64,000 nt of DNA from Plasmopara viticola (lineage: Eukaryota; Oomycota; Peronosporomycetes; Peronosporales; Peronosporaceae), in NCBI GenBank assembly GCA_001695595.3, contig MBPM02000031.1, positions 62,001-126,000 on the forward strand, written 5' to 3'. Shown here piece by piece: positions 23,395 through 34,236 of the stretch (the stretch's first letter is position 1; the number at the start of each line of letters is the position of its first letter). The notes under the pieces were generated by a model. That model was given only the letters and a program-made list of their open reading frames with translations. It was not told where the DNA came from and ran no database searches. The translations under genes were made by a program, and so were the position numbers.

Positions 23395-26160
23395 CTAATC
23401 GAGATTGTACGAAGCCTTTTTCCAACGCAGCGAAGCGCGGTACGCGAACAATAAGAAATCCTGTTCCGTGATCAAACTGTCGCCATTGCAGTCCATAACC
23501 TCCATCAGTAAACTCAATTCGTCTTCAGTTGCATAAGCGTCTGCATGACAAAAATTGAACGCAAACATCAGCGTCAATTGTAAAGGAGCAAGAAAAAAAA
23601 ACGTACCACTATCTTGCTCAGCAAGAAGAACAACAAAGCTTTCTTCCATCAATACGCCACTGCCATCAAGGTCTAAGATCGAGAAGTATAATTTCAAAGC
23701 TTGCCATTGTGCTTTCGTAAACATGTTGATTCCATTCGCTTGCATTGGAACTTGGCTTTGCAGAGTGGTGGAAAGTTGATCCACGGATCCAAGCGGAGGC
23801 ATCGCCATCCAGTCCGGCATCGTCTTTCGTCGGACACGGCCCGAATCATCAGTACCCATGTCATTAGTTTCACTGTCGGTGGCAGCTTCGCCGGTCGAAG
23901 CTGAGCGTCTAAAATGTGTTTTAATCCAGGAAGCCCGCACCCCTACACCACAAGGAGCAGAAGTGATCTCTGATTTACTTTTCTTTATATTGACGCGTGC
24001 GAAATATCGATCGTAAAAGCGAAAGAAGCCAGGGCAAAATTTCCAGCCACTCACAATTCGGCTTGTGCCCCATTTCTTTCTCCCCTTTTGCTTATTCGCT
24101 TTCTTTTCGACCTTTTCCTTCACTTTTTTTTTTCTTTCCTTTTTCTCCTTCTTCCCACACTTTTTTAGATTTTCCATCTGAACCTCAGCAGCTGCCGTCT
24201 CACCGACTAATTCCCAATCCTGCAATGACTCAACATCCTCATTAGATTCCGTAGCACTAAGCACGTCTTTTTTTATTTCCAGCTCATCAATAACTTCAGA
24301 AGGTGCTGAGAGTTCCAAATCTCCTTCCTCAATCTTTTTTTCACTGAAAGCTGCTGGAGCACACAGCGACGAAACGAGAGACTGATTGCGAGACGGTTCC
24401 GTACCGAACGACGGGGCATGCTCAAGAGAAAAGCGCAAATGCCGGCAAACACTCACCAGTTCATAAAAATCAATCGGCACGAACGGCAAGTTCTCCTTCA
24501 AAAAAGCCTTGACGGCTTCTTCTTCGCTAGAGCGAGTAAATTCAAACTCAGAATATTGACTGCGCTTGTGCTGTTGATACAACAGTAAGCGACCGTTCTG
24601 TTTTTCCCACGGTATCTTCAACGTCGCCCCAACGTTGTGGTTTGTGTTACAATACTCTGGAGCCGAAAACACCGTCACGACTGCGGGTAAAATCAATTTT
24701 TCATCTCCATCTTGTAACCGTTCCACGTCATGACAGAAGTGCTCTTTAAAGCCGTCTTCTTCAAGCTCGTGAGCACGAATAATAGCCAGTAAGTGGTTGC
24801 GCTTAAGAAAGTCACGACAAGCGAGCTCATTAAACGTAAAAGAGCAACCACGGGTCCCATTGGGCAGCCACATTTGCTCCTGTGCTTCGCCCTTTGCAGG
24901 ATCTGACCAAAGCAAGTCACACAAAGCCCCATTGGGTTCGGGCTCCATGAAGCGGTTCACTTGGCCGTTTATATCATCCACAAAATTAATATCCGGTGAC
25001 AGACCACCATGCACAGCCAAGAACGTGCCATGAGCAGTGTCAAGCCGAGCTGCTAATGGCATACTTTCAAAGCATTTGATCATGCGATTGTACATCACAG
25101 GGCCATATTTCTTCAAGCATTCTGCACGAAAGCCGTAGAACGTACTAAGGCTTCTGCACTCGTGATTTCCACGAAGTAAGTGCACACTGTCTGGTAAAGC
25201 CACTTTGTAAGCCAGAAGCAGCAAAATAATCTCACAAGAAGAGATTCCGCGGTCGACATAATCCCCGAGAAACAAAAATGGATTGTCGTCGGCCGGAGAA
25301 CCGTGGACGCGGAACAACTCCAATAAATCCTGAAACTGTCCGTGGAGATCGCCCACCAGCGTATACGGCGCACAAATCGAGACGACATTTTGCTCTAGCG
25401 ACATGAGATTGGTCGCTTTTCGAACAATTTCAAGCGCACAAGACACTGGAATCGTGCTACCCAGCCGAAAAAGAGAAGAAATTTCTTCTGGTCCTAAACC
25501 ACGCTCAGGAAAAGTCGTAATTTCATCGTTGGCGTTGTTGTCGACACTCATTTCGCTTTCGAGCGCGTCAGTAACAGCCAAAGTGGCGGTGATTACCGGC
25601 ACATTGGAAAAGTGCTGCACGATCTTTTGATCAATGTCAACGTCTTCCTGGTGACGCCTATACCGATTAAACAAAGTTGTGTCGGTGGACACACGACGAT
25701 GGTGCGAGCCTTGTATGCTGGCCATACGCATAGGTCCCGCCTCCGACGTTGCATCCAGCTCTGTGCCTGTAACTATGCGTGCCAAGTCATGTGTTGACAA
25801 AGCACGCTTCTCTTCATTGACCTTAGCTTTAGCTGCAGCCGCCTGAGCAGCCATGAAGCTCTTCAGCGGTGAAGGCCGTGCCACACCCCGGTCATCCTCA
25901 GGTCTGTCTTGCTCCTGATTAGAACTGTCATTGTTCAGCGCCAATTTAAAACTGGGGTTACAACTGCGCTGCGATGACGAGCATCGATGACGCACTATCG
26001 ATGGCTGCGGCTCTGTGCGCGCGAGAAAGCTGATGTTCTCAGACACCGTCTTTAGTTCCGACTGTGGAGAGACCAACGAGGCTGGTGCCGACTTGGGCGG
26101 ACTGGGTGCGCTAGAGTTAGCAGGCACGACGGCCAGGAACGCATCAAGCTTGGTCGCCAT
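23395..26160 (-). CDS. PPP-family Ser/Thr phosphatase with C-terminal EF-hands
   Basis: Metal-dependent protein serine/threonine phosphatase, predicted 899 residues. Minus-strand exons 26160-23607 and 23540-23395 are joined over a 66-nt intron (GTACGT...ATGCAG, phase 1). That intron is a multiple of three without a stop, and retaining it would insert 22 hydrophobic residues inside the EF-hand region. All PPP signatures are present: GDLHGQ (about residue 270), GDYVDRG (about 299), GNHEC (about 331), HGGLSP, LLWSDP, RAHE (about 462) and FSAPEYC. The first ~240 residues are Ser/Ala/Pro-rich and disordered. After the core come an acidic segment and a strongly basic stretch (KKEKKERKKKVKEKVEKK). 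Two EF-hand loops follow, DLDGSGVLMEES (position 12 is Ser, likely weakened) and DCNGDSLITEQD. Core plus C-terminal EF-hands is like RdgC/PPEF phosphatases, suggesting Ca2+ control. Confidence 0.92.
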   Translation of the reverse strand: MATKLDAFLAVVPANSSAPSPPKSAPASLVSPQSELKTVSENISFLARTEPQPSIVRHRCSSSQRSCNPSFKLALNNDSSNQEQDRPEDDRGVARPSPLKSFMAAQAAAAKAKVNEEKRALSTHDLARIVTGTELDATSEAGPMRMASIQGSHHRRVSTDTTLFNRYRRHQEDVDIDQKIVQHFSNVPVITATLAVTDALESEMSVDNNANDEITTFPERGLGPEEISSLFRLGSTIPVSCALEIVRKATNLMSLEQNVVSICAPYTLVGDLHGQFQDLLELFRVHGSPADDNPFLFLGDYVDRGISSCEIILLLLAYKVALPDSVHLLRGNHECRSLSTFYGFRAECLKKYGPVMYNRMIKCFESMPLAARLDTAHGTFLAVHGGLSPDINFVDDINGQVNRFMEPEPNGALCDLLWSDPAKGEAQEQMWLPNGTRGCSFTFNELACRDFLKRNHLLAIIRAHELEEDGFKEHFCHDVERLQDGDEKLILPAVVTVFSAPEYCNTNHNVGATLKIPWEKQNGRLLLYQQHKRSQYSEFEFTRSSEEEAVKAFLKENLPFVPIDFYELVSVCRHLRFSLEHAPSFGTEPSRNQSLVSSLCAPAAFSEKKIEEGDLELSAPSEVIDELEIKKDVLSATESNEDVESLQDWELVGETAAAEVQMENLKKCGKKEKKERKKKVKEKVEKKANKQKGRKKWGTSRIVSGWKFCPGFFRFYDRYFARVNIKKSKSEITSAPCGVGVRASWIKTHFRRSASTGEAATDSETNDMGTDDSGRVRRKTMPDWMAMPPLGSVDQLSTTLQSQVPMQANGINMFTKAQWQALKLYFSILDLDGSGVLMEESFVVLLAEQDSGTFFFLAPLQLTLMFAFNFCHADAYATEDELSLLMEVMDCNGDSLITEQDFLLFAYRASLRWKKASYNLD

Positions 26161-29100
26161 AAGGCTTTTGAGGCAAGATGGGTAAGGAAACTCTAATTCT
26201 GGCCTTGGCGCTCTCTTTTCTTAATGTAGCCAACCGAAAATAAAGAGCGCTCTTGGTTGCAAAAACAAGGCAAAACGACTTTGGAGTGATCCTTCCACGC
26301 TGATTTGACTCAAAACTCTTTACAACACAACGCGCGGAGACATGTACGCATGTATTATGCATGGCGGCACTGTAACGTTTTGCGTTTCACCGGAAGGTAT
26401 CGAACGCTCATTTCTGACTTCAATCCGCAGTGGTCGACTGCGATTTGATTTCTGTCATGTGCTATGCGCTCCAATTTTTGGTGCTTAAAACGCTGACTGC
26501 TGCCAATAAAGCAGGCCTTCAGCACCTAAAAAAAACGAGCAAGGGTAAGGGTCCCTTCCTTCTACAAATTTTTTAAGATTCCCGGACACAAGCCCGTCTG
26601 CGTCGCCTTAGCGGCATGTTCGTGACACGGCAAAACGCATTGGAGGCATTAGCCTAGATTACATTGAGCGTTCGATTGGTTTTTACGCGCTGGCTTAATC
26701 TGAAGCGATGAGCCCAGTGGTTATAACTGTCAAAAACTGTTACAATTTACAAATAGATTAAATACTGCAAGTGATAAATAAAGTGATCCGATGGGACTCA
26801 ATTGCTTGCTGTATGCTAACCCGAAAAGCACAAATATAGCTGACATATTAAAAAAAAATCTTTTATGAAGTGATGCCTGACCGACTCTGGGGCTTGAGTG
26901 GTAGCCACTCGAACCGGGACTAAACAGGGAAAATGTTTTCGATACCATAGGATCCATTCTAAGGCGGCCGGATGTAGGTCACTGAAGTGGACGAGCAATC
27001 ACGTGATTGCCCTACCAACCCGCACGCATATGGGTCTGTAGATCCACTGACCGGAAGAATTCCTGAGTGTAATGAAAGATATCTCAACATGGGTCGGATA
27101 GCTACAAGCATCCCGATCTAGGGGAAGGTAAGTCCTAGCGCGTGGGCTCAAAAATGTCTGAAGTGATGCCTTAATGGCTTGTTTAGAAAAAGAGATCTAC
27201 AATGTGCTCCTTTTTGTCTGGCAAATTGATTTCGTCCGAACCATCATCAACGCTCGTCATTTAAATTATATCTCGACCCTTTTCGTCATAAGCATTCTCA
27301 GACCATATTACACAAAGCGAAACGCCGTATACGTCTTTCTCGACAGTAAACATGTATAGTAAATGCTCCGCAAATCCAGTAGTTTTTAAGCTACCCAATA
27401 TCGTTGCTTCCCTTGTGTCGCACCAAGCTCGAAGGATCCCCTCGCGATCCGTGTTAACGCTAGACATGCGCACGTTCCATAACGTGCGCACCTAAAGTGG
27501 TCCGACACTTTTCGGACGTTTACTTTCATGTATTATAGATTTTTGAAACATCGTAGATGCCGATGTCTTCTAGCTGCATCGAAGGCGTGAGGCCAGCGCT
27601 TTTTCCCATATTTCTAGCGGAGCTCTTTGCATACACTGTGCTTAAACTTTGTGCTTTCGTGCTATCTTAACGATATACCTCGCGAGAGAATGGAATATGT
27701 CCATTATATAATAGTTCTGCAGCAGGAGCTTTCGAAGCTTGTTGCCTACAATGAAAAGTTATTGGCTTTGTTTTTCGTTCTATGCTACGAGTAGCAGATC
27801 GCTATTGTATGGCTGTAGGGTTTAGAGTCTTAGTTGGAACCCCTCGTGGGTTAATGTCTTTCGTTTTAAATATCATATTAATTTCTACAAATATGCATTG
27901 AGCTGTCATCTCTTCTTCGTTGTTTACTCCTCACTACTTAGTATTGTCTACTTATTGATGATATGATGTTACGTGACAATATGGTAATAATTTCTGTTCT
28001 GTGACCCACACTAGATTCGTGCAATGCCTCCACACTCTCCTACAAACACATTGCACTCGTTTCACCTATACAAATCAGAATTTTTCTTTGGAACTTTTGC
28101 CGACCAGACATTTCTATTATAGCTTGCGTCGCTTCTCCAAAGCACTCACAACAAAGTGTATCAGCCTTACGGCTTATTATAAAACACAGACCCCGCGTCA
28201 AGCAAAATCTTGTCGACCACACCTATCGTGTCGTCTGGGTTTGAAAGAAGCAACATTGCCAAGACACGAGCAAAGTTCAAAGTGTCCGAATACTACATGT
28301 CATGCGGTGTAAATTAGCTATGCCGTCGAATTTCGAGGCATCTTAGGAGCCCAACTACTGAACGGAATAAGTCAATATGAACAAATAACCGAAATGAGTT
28401 AATATGAATAAATAGACCTGAACGTTTGTACAACAGAGTTAAGCTTCTTCTCCATCGTAAATCGACTTTACTCCGAAGTATTACACCAAATTGAGAGTTA
28501 CCCTTGCTGTGATAAAATATATTACTTATTAGTGATTTGATCCCTCGTGAAGCACACTCGCGCAACATTCAAAGTGAAGAAGACCAAAGCATCATGGTTG
28601 ATTACGACCCGTCTGCCTCTTTCTTAAAGGTAATCCCTTCGATAAATATCGAGCCCAGCTTGTGAGCCTGCGGCTCGTTAACTCAAGTGTGGTAGCTTAG
28701 AAAAATCTTACATAAGACCCTACATACACGGCTCTCACTTTAGCCACGCCCATGCATCAACGCGCATCACGTTCTCGTGAGTAATCAGGGCTCTCACTGC
28801 CTACCCCGAGCGCTTCTTCGATCGAGCGCTTGTTAATGACGAGCAAAAGTTCATAAAGAATAATCTCGGAAGGTGTAAGACCTCACAGAGAAATAAATCT
28901 CGCCCACTTTTCAGATTTTGAGCAAATCATACGTTCGTGTCAATCGAGCTGGCTGTGATAGCCCGAGAAGCTATGTCAATATATACCTATGGCATTGAGG
29001 CTTTGGACGAAATAGATGCAAATCGTGAAGCACGTGCATCTCCAAAAGCCGAGCTGATACGTCAGCAGATAATTACAGAGTCTCGTTGACGGTAATGGAA

Positions 29101-30283
29101 AATGTGAGGATTACGTGACGATTTTTGAGCTCTGGGTACAAAAGATATTGCTCTCTCTGTTCTCACTTCACAGCAGCTTTAGCAAAATTGATGTGTGAGT
29201 GGAGCGGTACTTTTGGCACGAGTTTGCTCGGCTGAAAACGCGTCGTGATTTGCCAGGAATTGCTGTCCTGCCTCCTATGGTTCACAACACCAGGATCTGG
29301 TGAGCACTGGTCAACAGGGTCCTTTAAATGTGTGCTTCGCAAGGCTCCGGTCCCTAAAAAAGGTAGAGGCGGATAACGTAGTTGTGTTAAAGACACAAAT
29401 CGCTCTGCTCAACCGCTAATTGTTCCGACGTCAAATTAATTTGGCGGAAGTGAAGACTATTTAATTTACTCTCACGATTTTGGGTTTTAAGCGCCATGCA
29501 ATAATGCATCCCACGTGGTAATGGCGCTTGCCCTCTTTATTAAGTATAAAAGGAAAGGACTATGTCTTAGCAATATCTGGTAGACTGGGTGCTGTTCGCC
29601 ATGATGTCGTTCGTGATCAGTGTTTGACAGACACATACCGAGAGATGGAAAATTTGACACCAGCGACCTCGACTGTCTGTGTCAAAACATGTATCGAAAG
29701 CTGCAGCGCCAAAATCTCAGGTTTTGGCCAACCTTTTTGAGCGTCGTGCGCTTAGTGGTAGTGCTTCACGAGCAAGAAAGTCGTGCTCTTTAAGACAATA
29801 ATTATACCACTCCGTGCCCCAAAAAGTATAGTTTCGGCTCAATTGATGAGTTGACCTCACTTAAATGTGCCCTCGTGTGACCCGTTGCCAACGCTTCCGT
29901 GTTAAACTACCTCGGATAATAGTGCGGCTCAAGTAAGTTCACTTAAAAGTCAGTTTACTCTCGCATCATTTAAGGATTATTCTTTAATTCTCTTTTGGCC
30001 ATGACCATAGATGCATGCATCCGCAAAGCACGAACGCAAGTTAATTTTCCAGATAGTAGTAATTGTAATGGTAAATAGATTTTAGTCATAGATGCCGAAT
30101 GTTGACATAGAATTTTGGTCTGTTATTGATTTCCATTTGGTCACAAAAGTCTTTCCGTATATCTAGGCTTTCATCCGATTCGCCTCGTTCGTACTACGTC
30201 GCTTAACTAGAACTTCTTTGAATTGGTAACGTCTTTCGGTACGGATGCTATCAGCAAGCCGCTTTGCTATGTCTCCTAATCAA
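26161..30283. other. Gene-free interval with a perfect hairpin at 27467-27490
   Basis: No gene is recognised over about 4.1 kb. Short frames near 28001-28312 and 29163-29740 have no family features. A 10-bp perfect inverted repeat (TGCGCACGTT, loop CCAT, AACGTGCGCA) lies at 27467-27490. The first few hundred bases are the upstream region of the phosphatase gene. The stretch is probably old transposon debris. Confidence 0.5.
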
Positions 30284-31275
30284 GCCTAGATACATAATAT
30301 GGTGGTTTTATTAGAATGCAATGGTTATTTGAGACATTCCCGCAAAGAGGCGTGCTACCTGCTAAGGCCTGAATGGCATTGTTCAATACGAGTTTAATGG
30401 GTGACTTTTCTCCTGGTGTATCCGCGTACACACTGCAACACGCTTATATGACAAGATTTACTCAATCTGATCATTGGCTTACATATGTTCTGCTGTGGAC
30501 AAGTCGTGCTTGGCGCCAAGCACCTCAAAGGGTCAGCAAGAGCCGGTCAAACAATTTCGGTCCGAGACATCGGACTTTGAGAGTATAAAGACACGGTCGT
30601 GAAACAGTGCTACTATTTCGACGCTGTCGATCGCGTCCAGCACAGCCGCTAAAAAATAATATGTTGAATTGGCTATCAAAGATCACACAACAAGGATTGT
30701 CAATTCTGCAAACCCAATAAAGACGAGACAAATTGACTGCCAACAGCGCAATGGCATCGAAAGTTTTGCTAATCATGTGAGCCTAGATACATAATGTGGT
30801 GGTGTTATAAGAATGCGATGGTTGTTTGAGACATTGCCGCAAAGAGGCGTGCTACCTGCTAAGGCCTGAACGGCATTGTTTAATACGAATTTAATGGGTG
30901 CCTTTTTTCTGGTGTATCCGCGTACACACTGCAACACGCTTATATGACAAGATTTACTCAATCTGATCATTGGCTTACATATGTTCTGCTGTGGACAAGT
31001 CGTGCTTGGCGCCAAGCACCCCAAAAGGTCAGCAAGAGCCGGTCAAACAATCTCGGTCCGAGACATCGGACTTTGAGAGTATAAAGACACGGTCGTGAAA
31101 CAGTGCTACTATTTCGACGCTGTCGATCGCGTCCAGCACAGCCGCTAAAAAATAATATGTTGAATTGGCTATCAAGGATCACACAACAAGGATTGTCAAT
31201 TCTGCAAACCCAATAAAAATGAGACAAATTGACTGTCAACAGCGCAATGGCATCGAAAGCTTTGCTATTCATGTG
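30284..31275. repeat. Tandem direct duplication, two 497-bp units, LTR-like content
   Basis: Unit 1 is 30284-30780 and unit 2 is 30781-31275, both beginning GCCTAGATACATAAT. By eye they differ at roughly 20 sites, about 96% identity. Each holds a TATA-like GAGTATAAAGAC, about 120 bp further on an AATAAA, and the start of a short frame (ATGGCATCGAAAG) at its end. This arrangement resembles an LTR plus leader of a retrotransposon. No terminal TG...CA boundaries or target duplications were established, so the element class is open. Confidence 0.75.
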
Positions 31276-34236
31276 GCCGCATTTAACAAGGACTTTCCTG
31301 TTGACTCAATTTTCACGCGCGCACTTAAGTACAGAACTACTTATACGACTTGGGCTACACATGTGATCATACGTTTTCCTCGACCAAGGTGGCCGCCAAG
31401 CAGTGTATCATGTGTCTCGACCCAAAAAGACAAATTAATTTTTCGTCATTTCTTTATTACAATAGCTAGCCTCGCACTCACCAACACCAACAATTTCTTG
31501 TTCGAGAATATAAACTTGTAGCTTCCGAATTCTTTAACAGATGTTCTAACGTGTCACCTCACGCATACGCGAAACGGACGGATTCGATCCGATACATATG
31601 TGATCACTGTCATGACATGAACTAACTTAGATAGAGTCTGGGTGAAGCGATGACGCATCTGTCAAAGCATTCCGTATTTCTGGCCTCAATTTACCTCTAT
31701 ATTATACACGGCAAAAATAGCTAGTCACCCAGCTATATCTGCAAGAGGTGTAGCCCCTATGCCGCAGTTTGAAGTTCCGCATACGCTATACAGATCAAGA
31801 ATGGCTTTCAGCTTTGCAGATATTGACAAGAGCATACTCTATTGCAAGTATCTTGAAATTAAAAGATGGTCTTTTGAGCTGTCAAGATTTGAGCTTGAAT
31901 AGTCGATTTTGCCCCTCGATGATTGTTTGCAGGAATGCATTACCGATGGCATAATCTTACGAGTCACTGCGACCATTCTGGATCAGTCAGGACTAGGATC
32001 GATGCCAGCAACGGGATATCTTTTACTTTTGTCAAACGCCTCTTGGTGTTCGGGTCCCAATTCATTCTATTTCCTGACAAGAGCAAACAGTGGCCCAGTC
32101 ACTTCTGCGTGTGTTACCCAGTACATAAGTAGAAAATTTGCCAGACCAATCCGGTATGATGAGATTGACCAATTCCGAATGACCTAGGCCTAAGTGGGAT
32201 CTGAAGGGTTGCCTTAAAGATAATTTTTCTGCATCAAATATGCATTTATCTGCATTAGCAAATAAATCTTATGTGTGCACATGCATTCGAGCACTGCTAG
32301 TAAGAAATAAAAGATGTTTTGACGCGTCGGTTTTGTACGACTATGAACAATTGTCATCAAAGTAGGGATGTGCATTCGTGCTTAATACCTGAGCGATATT
32401 AAACGGCTTAGACAAGTACGAGGGCTCTTGGAATATCTTTAAATTGAACCTCATTGGATTGTGACCACGGTTAGTGGTATATCACTCTGTCTTTTTCATG
32501 ATGATAGCACTTGTCAGCTAAGCTGATTGTACATTGTACACTGTTTTGCAACTCAATCTTTTTGGGAAACGACATCGGTATCGAAATGTTGCCAAAAATG
32601 TCGCCGATCGCATTTTAACTTTACGTCTTGAAAATTGGCGTCGGGTGGATGGACGGTCCATTTACACTTTGCCCTTTGTACGAATAAATGCTTCTCATAA
32701 TTGTATGGCCACGTCAATTGTATGGCGCACACCCCTATCAGGTAGGAATGCAAAACGTGGGTTTCATAAGATTATATTCTGGAAAAATTCCAGCCAGGAA
32801 AAATACGGAACCTACAATTTTAGGATCAAACATCAGCACTGTGCACAAAGCGGTGCCACTTCACGCGCACTGTTGTTTTCAATAGCCTACGTATTAGCAT
32901 CACATACGTCGAGAACTTTCGCTTTGAATTTATGATGAGAAGTGGATCTCTTTTTAAGTCGAAAAGCTATTACCTTGGCTAAATTACCAGCTTTACAAAC
33001 TTTTTAAGCTCAGCTATGGACACCTCGCTTAGCTTAAGCAAATTATTCATTGAAATGCGAATAATATTCAATTTTACTGCTACACCATGCTGATCTTTGT
33101 CTTTCAATGAAAAAGTCACCAATATCTCACACTACATTCGTGGCAGTGGACATTGCCTGATGACCCAGTCGTCGTACCTAGTACGAAATCACATTTATTG
33201 ATTAAGTATAAGTTTTGGTGCTGGGACTCTGGACACAACTTCTAAATTTTTTTCTAGAAATACGATAGCCTGGATCTTTGGGATCTTCTAGTGTTTTTGG
33301 GACAAGGCGAAACGTGCGCTGCAAGCATAGCTGATCCAAGGCCCTTTGTAAAAAGGATCGTACTTATATCTACGAGAAAGGTTTTCATATGCACAAGCGC
33401 TCTCTTCAAAATATCTAACGTTTTAGCCCAGCCAAAAAATCATTGGCTTCGTCTGCTCAAAATTTATAAGCCCTAGCACTTCTTGCAGTGCCTTTAGTTG
33501 GAGCACACCTCTCTCGACTCAAACAATCAATCATTGTGGGTAATATTTTTGCTAAATTCGGGGTCATCTCCGACACCCAGGGGTTAATTACGTATAACAT
33601 CCTTGTTTTCTTCATAGCCACCCGCTTTTACCAATGCTTCACCAGCCACCGTCTTACGTACTGTCTTTTGCGGACCTATGTCACCCGCTTCGATCTCTCT
33701 TACCCACAGTTGGTGGCACTATGTTAACAACCTGTGACTTTGCCTGTAGTAATAGCGCTATTTTCAGCGTCTTTAGCAGAGATTTGGTATTTCACCAAGA
33801 GAAAAATTATAAGATTTACTAAGCTTGTCTCGTAGAGGTGTCGGTACATTCGGCATCTCTCATATTAACGTTGTGGGTAGGCTTTCTTTCGAAGTAGCTG
33901 GACATATTACACAAAAAAGATTATGGCTTACCAAAGCTCTGCTGTGAAGGATTTGGCGATCGAATTTAGGTGCTTATCAGCTAGGACTGTATAAAATGAG
34001 TTTTAAAACTACAGTCATTGCACACTTTGATCCCTCATGATTGAGGATACCGGAAGATCGTACAACCTCCTCCTGCACGCCTCCACTGTGCTAGGACTTG
34101 TGTGACCCCGTCACACCTGATAATACTCTACAGATAATTCTCTAAATTAAAAGAATCTTTCGAAGACAGATTATTTCGTTGGAAAGCAAAATTTAATGAC
34201 CGTAGCTATTGATTTTGGGAAAATTTTAATTACAGA
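31276..34236. other. Gene-free interval, no recognised gene
   Basis: The longest frame (32534-32935, 133 codons, non-ATG start) reads in part like protein (AKNVADRILTLRLENWRRV) but matches no family I know and lacks neighbouring exons with good splice sites. Other frames overlap on opposite strands. The last few hundred bases are upstream of the RMDN-like gene. Confidence 0.45.

Noticed and set aside
30525..31272. Two similar minus-strand frames at 30525-30776 and 30967-31272
   Set aside because: They are the same stretch of the 497-bp tandem repeat read twice; no protein family features.
32534..32935. 133-codon frame
   Set aside because: Non-ATG start, no motif, no supporting exons or homology by eye.
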